From: JAGVXH01 sp041649755
Lineage (GTDB): Archaea; Nanobdellota; Nanobdellia; Pacearchaeales; GW2011-AR1
Length of the DNA: 64,000 nt
Assembly: GCA_041649755.1 (NCBI GenBank)
Contig: JBAZMK010000005.1
Span: 1 to 64,000 of the forward strand
Reading direction: 5' to 3'
The position numbers were made by a program, and so were the translations under genes. Below are positions 48,765 through 57,923 of this stretch, piece after piece. How positions within the stretch are numbered: position 1 is the first letter of the stretch; each line of letters begins with the position of its first letter. The notes beneath the pieces are model-generated. The model searched no databases, was not told the origin of the DNA, and saw only the letters and a list, made by a program, of their open reading frames with translations.

Positions 48765-49784
48765 CTACTTATTAAGTCTTTTAGCCCTGTAACTTATCAC
48801 CACTATTAAAATCCCCGTAAGCCCTGCAGAAACACACCCCCCAACCCCTAATATAGAAGTAAATCCAAGAAGACCAAAAACCTCAACAAATAAATAAAGA
48901 ATCAGAGGAACAACAGAATAAAAGAAAAAATTCAATTTTCCTGAAATTTTCAAATCATATTTAAAAGTATCCTTAAGGACAAAAGATAACACTAAATAAG
49001 CACAGAACATAGTAAAAATTCCTATAACGTTCACTAAACCCCCAAAAGAAAGCGTCGCCACTTCTGTAACACTTTTACCAAGAACCCCAACAAAAACTGC
49101 ACTAAAAATAAGATTTAATAGAATAGGTATAATACTCCCAACAAAAACAGCCTTCTTCAACAAATTTTCGCTCCCCCTTATCTCCTCCCTCAGCTTAGGA
49201 ATAGAAGTAAAACCCAAAAGAGCAAAAAGAACAACCCCCATAGGAATAAAAAAACCTGAAAGATTAACCTCTAAAAGATTATTTACCTGAATCTGCGGAG
49301 CAAACCTAATAAAAAGGAAAAAAACCATAACAATAACTGTCAAAACAGCATAAGTTTCCATCTTTTTTAAACCACGAAGACCTTCTCTAACAAGAAAATT
49401 CATTAAAACCCAAAAAACAATCCCTAAAATTAGAGGATTCAAATTACCTGGAAGAACCTGTGAAAAACTTCTGCTTTCTCCAACAAGATAGGCAAGAAGA
49501 GCAGAATAAATCCCAAAAATAGTTGCAAAAAACATAATCCTTTTACCCCATTTTCCCAGATAAATCTCAGCGTAACCTGTAAGTTGATGATTCCCTTTAG
49601 TCTTCAAAGTAACTTCAGCCATACTAAGATTTATAAGTAGAATTATAGCTCCTAAAAAGACCATCCAAAAAAGGCCAATCAAAAAACCAGCCTCGGCAAA
49701 AACATAAGGAAGACCTAAAATCCCTGCACCGATTATCGTTCCACTAAGCGTAAAAGCCGTAGCCCAAAACCTCTTATTCACCAT
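48765..49784 (-). CDS. Amino acid permease, AAAP/aromatic transporter-like
   Basis: A 339-residue polytopic membrane protein with about 11 transmembrane helices. The N-terminal segment SGTIIGAGILGLPYVFAEAG is the hallmark first helix of the amino acid/auxin permease and aromatic transporter group (GxGxLxLP). It would import amino acids by proton or sodium coupling; the specific substrate is not readable. The start is ATG 49784 (MVNKRFW). It is next to a SNF2 gene on the opposite strand with a short spacer. DPANN cells often depend on imported amino acids (family knowledge). Confidence 0.88.
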   Translation of the reverse strand: MVNKRFWATAFTLSGTIIGAGILGLPYVFAEAGFLIGLFWMVFLGAIILLINLSMAEVTLKTKGNHQLTGYAEIYLGKWGKRIMFFATIFGIYSALLAYLVGESRSFSQVLPGNLNPLILGIVFWVLMNFLVREGLRGLKKMETYAVLTVIVMVFFLFIRFAPQIQVNNLLEVNLSGFFIPMGVVLFALLGFTSIPKLREEIRGSENLLKKAVFVGSIIPILLNLIFSAVFVGVLGKSVTEVATLSFGGLVNVIGIFTMFCAYLVLSFVLKDTFKYDLKISGKLNFFFYSVVPLILYLFVEVFGLLGFTSILGVGGCVSAGLTGILIVVISYRAKRLNK

Positions 49785-49874
49785 TCATATTAAACCCACA
49801 AACCATTTTTATAGGTTTTCATTACAATTATTCTTTTAAACCCCTCTTACCATTCTTTATCTACGGGGTGAAAA

Positions 49875-51653
49875 ATGGTTGATATCATAATAAATGAAGA
49901 TTTTTCAGATGAACTTCCTTTATTTCGTAAAACTGAAAAAGAATTTGATTCGTCTAAGTTTTTTGAACTAAAGATGAATGTAGAGAGAATCTCAAAAAAA
50001 TCAGAAATAAATGAACTAAGTTCGTATAATGAAATAAAAAAGAACCTTCTCTATGACCTGCCACATCAAAGGGAAGGTGCCTTAAAATTAATTAAAGAAT
50101 TGAACGCCACAGCTCTGCTCGCAGACGAAGTCGGTCTGGGAAAAACTATAACTTCAGGAATGGTTATAAAAGAGGGAATATCAAGGGGGTTGTTCAAAAA
50201 TATTTTAATTCTCTCCCCGCCAAGCCTCGTAGACCAATGGGTAACCGAATTAGAAGAAAAATTTGAAATCAAATTCAAAATAATAGAATCCCCTGAAGAC
50301 TGGACTGCACATAACTACACAATAGCCTCTATTGACCGAGTTAAAATCTACGATAAAACTGAAAGGTCATTTCGGCATAAAAAAGCACATGAAATAATTT
50401 GGGACCTGGTAATAGTAGATGAGGCTCATAAATTAAAAGAAAAAAATACGATAAGGTGGAGATTTGTAGACAAGCTTAATAAAAAAAGATTTCTCCTTCT
50501 CACAGCAACCCCATTTCAAAATGACTTATTTGAGCTTTACAATCTTTTGCACTTATTAAAAAAAGGACATCTCGGAACTATAAAAGAATTCCGAAAAAAA
50601 TTTCTCTATAAAGGAAACAAAAGATACCCCCTTAACCCAACAGAATTAAAGAAAAAGCTCGAAGAAGTTATGATTAGAAGAAGAAGGGACGAAACAGGAA
50701 TAGAGTATAAACAAAGAATTCCGAAAATTATAAACGTCGAACTAACCGAAAAAGAAAAGAAAATCTATGAAAATACTGTCAGGCTTTTAAAAGAAAATTA
50801 TTTTCAGGCAAGTGGTGAAAAAATAAATGGAAGACTTGTAGTCTTTGCAATTCTCCCAAAAATAACAAGCTCGTCAAAGTCTGCAATAGAAAGCCTTCAA
50901 AGAATAACTGAAAACGAAAATTATCATAAAGCAACAAGAAACATAGCTCAGGAGATACTGGAAGATTATAAAAATTTAGACAGAGACTCAAAAATTGAAA
51001 AATTATTAGAATTAATTAAAGAAATAAGAAAAAGAAGCGACGACGAGAAAATACTAATATACACAAGACATCCAACAACCCTAAAATACATTGTCGAAAA
51101 ACTCATCCCTTTTAATCTTAGTATAATAGAATTTCAGGGAGGGTTAGACAGAGAAGAAAAAACAAGAAGAATAAAAGAGTTTAGAGAAGGCAAAGGAGAC
51201 ATATTAATTTCAACGGACACTGGAGCTGAAGGATTGAACTTTCAATTCTGCAGAAATCTGATAAATTATGACCTGCCTTGGAATCCAATGTCTGTTGAGC
51301 AAAGAATCGGAAGACTTGACAGAATTGGTCAAAAAAGAGAAATATACATATATTCTTTCGCAACAAAGGGGACAATGGAAGAACATGTAGTTGATTTAAT
51401 AATAAATAAAATGTGCTGCGTCGGCCTTGTAATAGGGGAACTTCCGATTATCTTGTTTAACCTAAACTTAGACGGAGAAGGAAAAAGCGGAAAAAACAAA
51501 ATAGAAGAGAAACTGATGAATTTATTTTTAGACTCAAAAGGAAATATGAAAATTTTCAGTGAAGGTGTAGATGAAATCGCCCAGATAATTGAAAAAGGTA
51601 TAAAAAGCTATGAAAAAGAAAAAGAGTATAACAAAAACTTCCTTGATAATTAG
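49875..51653 (+). CDS. SNF2-family helicase (RapA-like)
   Basis: A 592-residue SF2 helicase of the SNF2 group. Motif Q and Walker A read LPHQREGAL and LADEVGLGKT (about residues 58-90). Motif II is DEAH in IVDEAHKLK (about 180), motif III is LLTATPFQN, motif V is TDTGAEGLNFQFCRNLI and motif VI is QRIGRLDRIGQ. RapA-like helicases remodel RNA polymerase or DNA-protein complexes. The N-terminus (1-45) is acidic. It is followed after 34 bases by a Cys-rich partner gene, a pairing I have not seen described. The start is ATG 49875. Confidence 0.92.
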   Translation: MVDIIINEDFSDELPLFRKTEKEFDSSKFFELKMNVERISKKSEINELSSYNEIKKNLLYDLPHQREGALKLIKELNATALLADEVGLGKTITSGMVIKEGISRGLFKNILILSPPSLVDQWVTELEEKFEIKFKIIESPEDWTAHNYTIASIDRVKIYDKTERSFRHKKAHEIIWDLVIVDEAHKLKEKNTIRWRFVDKLNKKRFLLLTATPFQNDLFELYNLLHLLKKGHLGTIKEFRKKFLYKGNKRYPLNPTELKKKLEEVMIRRRRDETGIEYKQRIPKIINVELTEKEKKIYENTVRLLKENYFQASGEKINGRLVVFAILPKITSSSKSAIESLQRITENENYHKATRNIAQEILEDYKNLDRDSKIEKLLELIKEIRKRSDDEKILIYTRHPTTLKYIVEKLIPFNLSIIEFQGGLDREEKTRRIKEFREGKGDILISTDTGAEGLNFQFCRNLINYDLPWNPMSVEQRIGRLDRIGQKREIYIYSFATKGTMEEHVVDLIINKMCCVGLVIGELPIILFNLNLDGEGKSGKNKIEEKLMNLFLDSKGNMKIFSEGVDEIAQIIEKGIKSYEKEKEYNKNFLDN

Positions 51654-51687
51654 AAACAGCAATTTCTAAAAAATCTCCCCAGAAAAA

Positions 51688-53085
51688 ATGAAAAACAAAA
51701 TAGAAGAATTTACTTTAGAATTTTTTGATAACCTAAAGTGCAAAATAAAGGAAGAAAATGGGAATTTTATAGTTGAATCGGTTCCAAAAAGCTTTGAGGA
51801 TATATTTGGGAAAAAATCACCTTACAAAGTCAGCTTTTCAAAGAACAAAGAAGGAACAGAATTTGCAGGGGAAGGAAGTAACCTCTTTAATGCAATAAAT
51901 AAATACTTAGAGAATACGGGAAAAACCACTCTTTTAAAAATTGACTTTGATGTCGACCCCAAAAAAGAAATAAGCAAAGCGGTATCTTTTAAAAATTGTA
52001 GCATAGAAAACATAACAAAAAAACACCGGAACAATTACTTTTCAAGATTCACATTTAGAACAACTTTTAGTTCCCTTAGCGAAATAAATCAAATTATAAA
52101 TGAAATCTATATACATCAGGGAAAAATTATAAAAGGAAATTTATCGGGCTACAAAATTCTTGAAGGAGAACCTGAGGAGGCATCAACAGAGCATTTAGAA
52201 GAAAGTTACAAAATCGCAAAAGAAGAGCTTAAAAATTTAATAAAAGAAAAAACCGAAAGTATAAGTAGGAGCTTAAAAGAAAAATTAGAAAAAGAAGTAG
52301 AGGGAATAAAAGAGTATTATAATAACTATCTTCAGGAATTTGGAGGAGACCTAAATAGTTCTTTAGAAAAGATAAAAGAAATTGAACTTCAGATTAGACT
52401 GGCTGAAAAAAATGAAGCAGAATCTTTAAAAGTAAGATTAGAAAAATTAAGAAAAAATCTTTTAAAAATGGCCGACGACGAATCAAAGAACAAAATTATA
52501 AGGGAACAGGATTCGGCAATAAAAGGTGCAATTCACAAACATAGTTTAAGTATTGAAAACAAATTAATAAATACAACCATAATCTATTATCCTCTTTTCC
52601 TGTTTAATTTATTCATAAAAGGAGATGGCTCAGGTAGATTCTTTGAAATGAGTTATGACCCTCTAACAAAACAAATCAGCAAACTCCATTGCGAAAGTTG
52701 CAATAAAGAAATCTCAAAACTAAACTTATGTTCTTCAGGGCATATCTCTTGTGAAGAGTGTTTAGACAAGTGCGAAGAGTGTAGAAAAAGCTTCTGTAAA
52801 AAATGCCTGACAAGGCGTTGTTCTATATGTGGAAAAAAAATGTGTAAAAATTGTGCACTAACTTGCCTAACTTGCAGGAAATATGTCTGCAAAAACGACT
52901 TAAGAAAAGACAATGTCACTGGAGATGAAAAATGCCTAAACTGCCTTCGCCCTTGCACCAAATGTAACCAGCTCACAAGCCCAGAATACCTTAAAGAAGC
53001 CTCAAACGGCTCAAAAATCTGTCAAAAGTGCCTTGGAGAAGAAAAAAGAAAGAAAGTAATAAAAAAAATCTTTGAAAATGAATAA
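51688..53085 (+). CDS. Cys-rich zinc-binding partner of the SNF2 helicase
   Basis: A 465-residue protein. The N-terminal 190 residues are mixed alpha/beta. Residues about 195-300 are Glu/Lys-rich coiled coil. The last 120 residues hold about 22 cysteines arranged as repeated CxxC pairs (CESC, CEEC, CEEC, CKKC, CSIC, CKNC, CLTC, CLNC, CTKC, CQKC), like tandem zinc ribbons or treble-clef fingers. No single known domain fits; it may bind DNA or the helicase. The operon with the SNF2 gene suggests they form one complex. The gene ends before a dnaG leader. Confidence 0.75.
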   Translation: MKNKIEEFTLEFFDNLKCKIKEENGNFIVESVPKSFEDIFGKKSPYKVSFSKNKEGTEFAGEGSNLFNAINKYLENTGKTTLLKIDFDVDPKKEISKAVSFKNCSIENITKKHRNNYFSRFTFRTTFSSLSEINQIINEIYIHQGKIIKGNLSGYKILEGEPEEASTEHLEESYKIAKEELKNLIKEKTESISRSLKEKLEKEVEGIKEYYNNYLQEFGGDLNSSLEKIKEIELQIRLAEKNEAESLKVRLEKLRKNLLKMADDESKNKIIREQDSAIKGAIHKHSLSIENKLINTTIIYYPLFLFNLFIKGDGSGRFFEMSYDPLTKQISKLHCESCNKEISKLNLCSSGHISCEECLDKCEECRKSFCKKCLTRRCSICGKKMCKNCALTCLTCRKYVCKNDLRKDNVTGDEKCLNCLRPCTKCNQLTSPEYLKEASNGSKICQKCLGEEKRKKVIKKIFENE

Positions 53086-53089
53086 AAAC

Positions 53090-53097
53090 GTTTATAA
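53090..53097 (+). promoter_or_regulatory. TATA box for the dnaG leader
   Basis: GTTTATAA is centred about 27 bases before the TTG at 53121 and about 133 bases before the dnaG ATG. This places the transcript start near 53120 and leaves a leader of about 105 bases. Confidence 0.5.
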
Positions 53098-53120
53098 AGC
53101 CAAAGTTCTTCTCTGAAACG

Positions 53121-53220
53121 TTGAAATACCTGAGGTTCATTATCACTTTCACCATCACACTTACGTTCAAGGGTTGTTAGAGAAAAACCCAGGTAGTTCT
53201 AACTTTAACTAAATTAAGGA
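53121..53220 (+). promoter_or_regulatory. Leader of dnaG with a possible upstream ORF and hairpin
   Basis: A 19-residue open frame begins at TTG 53121 and ends at TAG 53178-53180 (MKYLRFIITFTITLTFKGC if read from TTG). It is at the leaderless distance from the TATA box. A GGGTT...AACCC hairpin (about 53171-53190) follows. AAGGAG (53216-53221) is the ribosome binding site for dnaG. The leader is unlike the short leaders elsewhere in the window. Confidence 0.45.
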
Positions 53221-53226
53221 GAAAAA

Positions 53227-54390
53227 ATGGCAAAAATTAGTCCAACATCGATTAAATACTCTATTATTGCAGATTTTATCGCGGAAGGTCCATTCCAAAA
53301 ACCAGATGTAATCGGAGCTCTATTTGGGCAGACAGAAGGATTGCTCGGTTCAGATATGGAACTTAGAGAACTACAAAAAGAAGGAAAAATCGGCAGAATA
53401 GAAGTGGAACTCAAAACAGAAGGCGGTAAGACTACTGGAGAAATTATTATTCCTTCTGCACTTGACAAAACAGAAACAACAATAATTGCTGCTGCTCTTG
53501 AAACCATTGACAAGATAGGTCCAACTGACGCCAAAATTTCAATTAAAGAAATTGAGGATGTCAGAGGTTCAAAAAGAGACTATATCATGGAAAGAGCAAA
53601 ACAGCTTCTTTCAGGGATAAAAAACGAAGGAATGGACTCTGTAGAAATAGAAACTGAATTAAGAGAATCTTCAAGAATAGCCAAAGTCATAGAATATGGA
53701 GACGAAAAATTATCTGCAGGTCCAGAAGTAGAATCTTCCAAAGAAGTTATTGTAGTTGAGGGTCGTGCAGATGTAATAAACCTGCTTAGGTATGGTATAA
53801 AGAATGCTATTGGAATGCAGGGGACAAGATTCCCAAGAACAATAACAAAGTTGGGGGAAGAAAAAGAGCTTACTCTATTCGTTGACGGAGACAGGGGAGG
53901 AAAACTAATCGCAAGAAATGTCTGTGACAACGCTAAAATATCTTTTATTGCAATAGCTCCTGACGGAAAAGAAGTTGAGGAACTTTCAGGAAAAGAAATT
54001 CTTCAGGCACTAAGGAAAAAGATTCCATCAGAAGAATTCTTCAAAAAGTTTGAAGAAACCCCAAAAAGAAAATTTGGAGTACAAAAAGATAACTATTTAG
54101 AAAAAACTGAAAGAAGAAAGATAACCAATGAAGACATTTCAAGACTTAGGGATCTTTCAAAAGAGATAAAAGGAAAGAATGTCCTAGTGATAAACGACAA
54201 ACTTGAAATTGTCCAAAACGTGCCTTCTTCAAGAGTTGGTTCAGTTAATCCAAAAGACGCATATATCCTTCTAACTTCTACCGCAACAAATACAATAATA
54301 GAAAACGCAGAAAAGCTAAACTCTAAAGCCGTTGCGGCAAAAAACTTTAGCAGAACCACCGACACAAACATAGAATTAATTTCATTATAG
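53227..54390 (+). CDS. dnaG: Archaeal DnaG-like primase
   Basis: A 387-residue archaeal DnaG. The TOPRIM domain is visible as VIVVEGRADVINLLRYGI (about residues 174-191; catalytic Glu) and FVDGDRGG (about 218-225; Asp-x-Asp). The N-terminal 165 residues are the archaeal-specific helical region. In archaea the protein associates with the exosome and has primase activity. The start is ATG 53227 after AAGGAG; a long leader precedes it. It is monocistronic, followed after 58 bases by a membrane-anchored hypothetical gene. Confidence 0.94.
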   Translation: MAKISPTSIKYSIIADFIAEGPFQKPDVIGALFGQTEGLLGSDMELRELQKEGKIGRIEVELKTEGGKTTGEIIIPSALDKTETTIIAAALETIDKIGPTDAKISIKEIEDVRGSKRDYIMERAKQLLSGIKNEGMDSVEIETELRESSRIAKVIEYGDEKLSAGPEVESSKEVIVVEGRADVINLLRYGIKNAIGMQGTRFPRTITKLGEEKELTLFVDGDRGGKLIARNVCDNAKISFIAIAPDGKEVEELSGKEILQALRKKIPSEEFFKKFEETPKRKFGVQKDNYLEKTERRKITNEDISRLRDLSKEIKGKNVLVINDKLEIVQNVPSSRVGSVNPKDAYILLTSTATNTIIENAEKLNSKAVAAKNFSRTTDTNIELISL

Positions 54391-54448
54391 GGATTTTCCC
54401 TTTTTATTAATAAGTTAATTTTATATACTTCTTTTTTCTTTTTATAAA

Positions 54449-54931
54449 ATGATAAAAAGAGAGAGAAAGGTGATTAACTTCAAACCGATTCTAGTAATAT
54501 TTTGTATTCTCGCCCTTGGGTTTTTTATATGGAGATTTCTTATTTACTCTGAAAAATGTGAAAGCTGGAATTGTTTTAATAATAACTTAGAATCCTGTAA
54601 AAGAACAACTTTTGTTGGAGGGAGTGAAATGATTTTTAGATACGAAATTTTAGGAAAAACAGGGGATAGGTGTGAAGTAAACATAACTTTACTACAGGGA
54701 GAAGTTGGAAACCAAGACTCAAAAAAAATTGAAGGGAAAAGTATGACCTGCTCACTACCTCTTGGGGTAGTTATGATCCCTGAATCAAATCTCATTTATT
54801 GTAGTGGAGTATTAAAAGAGAGCTTCCAAGAATTATTCATAAACAAGCTTTACACATACATAGTCCAAAATCTCGGAAGAATAAACCTTGAAATTCTTGA
54901 CCCAAGAAAAATAATAAACCAATCCCTATAA
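54449..54931 (+). CDS. Membrane-anchored extracytoplasmic protein
   Basis: A 160-residue protein with one N-terminal transmembrane helix (about residues 12-30) and an outside domain with several cysteines (CESWNC, CKRT, CEV, TCS, YCS), which may form disulfides or bind metal. It starts MIKRERKVINFKPILVI. No family is recognised. A TATA box (TTTATATACTTC type, about 54420) lies upstream. It may be a surface or periplasm-side protein. It is next to a tRNA gene without coupling. Confidence 0.55.
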   Translation: MIKRERKVINFKPILVIFCILALGFFIWRFLIYSEKCESWNCFNNNLESCKRTTFVGGSEMIFRYEILGKTGDRCEVNITLLQGEVGNQDSKKIEGKSMTCSLPLGVVMIPESNLIYCSGVLKESFQELFINKLYTYIVQNLGRINLEILDPRKIINQSL

Positions 54932-54970
54932 TTAGATAATCTTATAAATTCGCTAAATAATTCAATTACG

Positions 54971-55042
54971 GGGCTCGTAGTTTAATGGATAGAACAACAG
55001 GTTTCGGCCCTGTCGATGGGAGTTCGATTCTTCCCGAGCCCG
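54971..55042 (+). tRNA. tRNA-Arg (anticodon TCG)
   Basis: Acceptor GGGCTCG/CGAGCCC, D-arm TTTAATGGATAGAA, anticodon arm ACAGG-TTTCGGC-CCTGT with anticodon TCG, T-arm GGGAG-TTCGATT-CTTCC and discriminator G73. No intron and no CCA. A CTTATAAATT box (54941-54950) lies about 26 bases upstream. Confidence 0.94.
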
Positions 55043-55084
55043 TAATCCCATAAGTCTTAAATACCTCCCTTCCATTATTTGTCT

Positions 55085-56533
55085 ATGACAAAAAACAAGA
55101 CAACATTTAATATTTCAAAAGAGAAAAATTTCTCCGAATGGTATTCTGAAATCTTAAACAAAGCAGAAGTTACCGACTTGCGTTATGGAGTCAAAGGTTT
55201 TATAGTAATCCGTCCTTGGGGTGCCCGAATTATAGAAAAGATGTATAAAATTTACGACTCAGCATTAAGAAGAACGGGACACCAACCCTCATTTTTTCCT
55301 TTAGTAATCCCTGAAGAAAATTTCAAAAAAGAAGCAAATCATGTAGAGGGCTTTTCGCCAGACGTATTTTGGCTTGAACAAAAACAAGGCGAAGAAAAAG
55401 TAGCCCTAAGACCTACAAGTGAAACCGCATTCTACCAGCTTTACCATTTATGGATTCGTAGCTACAAAGATTTACCCTTAAAACTTTATCAAAGAGCCAA
55501 CATTTACAGATACGAGACAAAAGCTACAAGACCACTTATTCGCTCAAGAGAATTCTATTGGTTAGAAGCACACGACGCCTTCGCAACTAAAAAAGAAGCT
55601 GAAGAACAAGTCAAAGAAGACATAGAAATGACAAAATCTGTTATGTACCAGATTTTTGGAGTCCCTTTTATTCCAATGAGAAGACCAGAGTGGGACAAGT
55701 TCCCCGGTGCAGAGTACACAATCGGCAGTGATTCAATTATGCCTGACGGAAAAATAATCCAGCAACCTTCGACCCATTTACTCGGACAACACTTTTCAAA
55801 AGCATTTGAAATCAAATACACAGACAAAGACGAAAAAGAAAAGTACGTCTGGCAAACCTGTTATGGTCCCGCAATTTCAAGAATTCTGGCTTCAGTAATT
55901 TCCTGTCACGGAGATGATTCTGGACTAATCCTGCCATACGCAATATCGCCCATCCAGGTGATAATTATCCCCCATTATAGCAAAAACAAAAAAGTTATAG
56001 AAAACAAAATAGGAGAATTAAAAGAACTCTTCTTTGAAAATAATATTGAATGTGAATTAGATGATTCTGACAAAAGACCTGGAGAAAAATTCTTTTTCTG
56101 GGAGATGAAAGGTGTCCCGTTCAGAATAGAAATTGGAGAACACGAAATAAAATCCAAAGAAATAACAGTCTTCATAAGAGACTTAAAAGAAAAAATAAAA
56201 ATCAAAGAGAAAAATTTAATTGAGGAAATAAAAAATCTCGGTGCAGAATTTGACGCAAGAATAAGGTTAAAAGCAAACGAATTTTTTGCTAGTAAGATAA
56301 CAAATTGTGACAGCAAAGAAGAAATAAAAAATGCTCTGGACAATGGAAAAATAGCAAGATTTAATTTTTGTTCTAATGAAAAAGAAGGAACTAAATGCGC
56401 AGAATTCGTAGAGAAAGAACTATCCGCCCGCATAACTGGAACAAGAGAAGACAAAAAAGAGAAAGCCTCGGGAAAATGCCCTTTCTGCGGAAAAAAAGCA
56501 AATGTAGTAGTCTATGCAGGCAAAAGCTACTAG
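55085..56533 (+). CDS. proS: Prolyl-tRNA synthetase, archaeal/eukaryotic type
   Basis: A 482-residue class II aminoacyl-tRNA synthetase. The motif 2 region ANIYRYETKATRPLIRSREFYWLEAHDAF (two segments) and motif 3 near CHGDDSGLILP are visible. The last residues form the C-terminal zinc-binding domain (CPFCGKK) and the protein ends in a Tyr, as in the archaeal/eukaryotic type, which has no bacterial editing insertion. The start is ATG 55085; the frame runs on to a TTG six bases earlier. It is expressed from its own TATA box (CTTAAATACC). tRNA-Arg precedes it. Confidence 0.94.
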   Translation: MTKNKTTFNISKEKNFSEWYSEILNKAEVTDLRYGVKGFIVIRPWGARIIEKMYKIYDSALRRTGHQPSFFPLVIPEENFKKEANHVEGFSPDVFWLEQKQGEEKVALRPTSETAFYQLYHLWIRSYKDLPLKLYQRANIYRYETKATRPLIRSREFYWLEAHDAFATKKEAEEQVKEDIEMTKSVMYQIFGVPFIPMRRPEWDKFPGAEYTIGSDSIMPDGKIIQQPSTHLLGQHFSKAFEIKYTDKDEKEKYVWQTCYGPAISRILASVISCHGDDSGLILPYAISPIQVIIIPHYSKNKKVIENKIGELKELFFENNIECELDDSDKRPGEKFFFWEMKGVPFRIEIGEHEIKSKEITVFIRDLKEKIKIKEKNLIEEIKNLGAEFDARIRLKANEFFASKITNCDSKEEIKNALDNGKIARFNFCSNEKEGTKCAEFVEKELSARITGTREDKKEKASGKCPFCGKKANVVVYAGKSY

Positions 56534-56547
56534 TTAACTAAATCTTT

Positions 56548-56597
56548 AAATTCGCAGCAAGCGAAGCGCGACCGAATTTCACGCGTGGCTCTGCCAC
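56548..56597. repeat. GC-richer palindromic element downstream of proS
   Basis: AAATTCG (56548-56554) pairs with CGAATTT (56573-56579), with an inner TTCGC-AGCAA-GCGAA hairpin (56551-56565). A second hairpin, GTGGC-TCT-GCCAC (56585-56597), follows. This is more GC-rich than its surroundings and looks like a dispersed palindromic repeat or an RNA structural element. I do not know its function. Confidence 0.5.
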
Positions 56598-56665
56598 AAG
56601 ACAATATAGATTAAATGCCACCGAACACTATAAATATTTAAATAACTTCAATCCCTTTATAAAAT

Positions 56666-56941
56666 ATGATACCAATAGAAAAACAAAGTAAGCCCATTGC
56701 CCAGCTAAAAAAAGGTAATACCTTTTATATACAAGGCAAAAAAATGATTATTGAATCTCACTTTTTATTTATAGACCACAAAACCACAAAAGAAATGATT
56801 ATTGAATGTTACAATCCGGAAAACGAAAGAGAATATCAGATTAGATATTTTGATGACCAAGTTGAAACAAGCATTGAAGTTTACGAACTCGTAAGCGACT
56901 TCCAGTATATAAAAAGAGAGCCAACAAGCATCAGTTGGTAA
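56666..56941 (+). CDS. Hypothetical small protein
   Basis: A 91-residue protein starting MIPIEKQSKPIAQLKKGNTFYI. It is beta-rich with several acidic and aromatic residues (DHKTTKEMIIECYNPE). No family is recognised. A TATA box (ATATTTAAATAAC) lies about 28 bases upstream. The end overlaps the DHS gene by 11 bases on the opposite strand. It might be a small OB-like or binding protein, but no motif confirms this. Confidence 0.6.
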   Translation: MIPIEKQSKPIAQLKKGNTFYIQGKKMIIESHFLFIDHKTTKEMIIECYNPENEREYQIRYFDDQVETSIEVYELVSDFQYIKREPTSISW

Positions 56942-57893
56942 AACACTTCCCAACAATTATTGGAAATAAAATTGTTGCATCACCAAAAACTTTCACAGAT
57001 TCCGCTTCGGGTGTAATCTTCCCCCACGACACCGCCTCATCAGGTCTTGCCCCTGCATCTGACGCATCAAATTCCTGAGAGTTATTTATATAAACAACAT
57101 AATCCGCCCCATTTCTAAACATATTAGCGTTACAAATATGGTGCTTCACAACACCCGAACCAAGAATAATCAGTCCTGTCTTTTCCTTCTCAAAAACACT
57201 CTCATTCATCTTCACAATATCTTCCGCAACATCAATTTTAAAATCAGGATTCTTAAATTTAAAAAAATAGATAAGGTCGCCAATTGCTCCATCAGTTATC
57301 GCAGGACAAAACACAGGTATACCATTTTTTTGAGCCCAGTAATAGATAGATTCCTCATTATTTATTTCCTTTCCAAGAATATGAATAAGTTCAGACACAC
57401 ACAAAACTCGGTCTTTATGCTTTTCAAGAACAGGAATAAAAAAATCTTCAAACCGGCAATACCTCGAATTTGGAACCAAGATGTTACCTATTCTATTTAT
57501 CCCCTTTTCTCTCAGTTCCTTTCCTTCAAGATTAAAATCGCCAATTTTAAAATCACCTAAACACTTTATCAAATCTTCTTCTATACCACCTGTAGTCGTA
57601 ACAATCACATCAACGAATTTATGCTTAACTAAATACCTGAAAACATCTCGCAAACCGGAAGAAACCATATTTGAGGTATACCCCAAATATATTTTAGCCT
57701 TGGCTTTCCTCATCTCTTTTATTATCTCTATTGCCTTCGCCAAATTTGTCGCCTGCGCTCCCATAGTGGAGTAAGAATCAACAACCTTTTCCCAATCAAC
57801 ACCCTTATCAAAATCGTAACCCTTCACAGAAATCCCTTTAACATCATTGCTTTCTCTTAAAACATTCTCTCTTGCTTTTGATTCATTTGTCAT
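56931..57893 (-). CDS. Deoxyhypusine synthase
   Basis: A 320-residue deoxyhypusine synthase. It transfers an aminobutyl group from spermidine to a lysine of translation factor aIF5A. The NAD-binding block VTTTGGIEEDLIKCLG (about residues 96-111) and the active-site block EFDASDAGARPDEAVSWGKI are conserved, with the catalytic Lys in WGK (about 293). Length fits the family. The start is ATG 57893. It is monocistronic and convergent with the small gene at 56666. Confidence 0.93.
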   Translation of the reverse strand: MTNESKARENVLRESNDVKGISVKGYDFDKGVDWEKVVDSYSTMGAQATNLAKAIEIIKEMRKAKAKIYLGYTSNMVSSGLRDVFRYLVKHKFVDVIVTTTGGIEEDLIKCLGDFKIGDFNLEGKELREKGINRIGNILVPNSRYCRFEDFFIPVLEKHKDRVLCVSELIHILGKEINNEESIYYWAQKNGIPVFCPAITDGAIGDLIYFFKFKNPDFKIDVAEDIVKMNESVFEKEKTGLIILGSGVVKHHICNANMFRNGADYVVYINNSQEFDASDAGARPDEAVSWGKITPEAESVKVFGDATILFPIIVGKCFTN

Positions 57894-57923
57894 AAAAAAA
57901 CCTAAATTTAAGAGTATATAACT

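Noticed and set aside
53116..53211. His-rich frame in the dnaG leader
   Set aside because: A stretch reads VHYHFHHHTYVQG but has no ATG, GTG or TTG start in frame and an in-frame TGA just upstream, so it is a chance frame.
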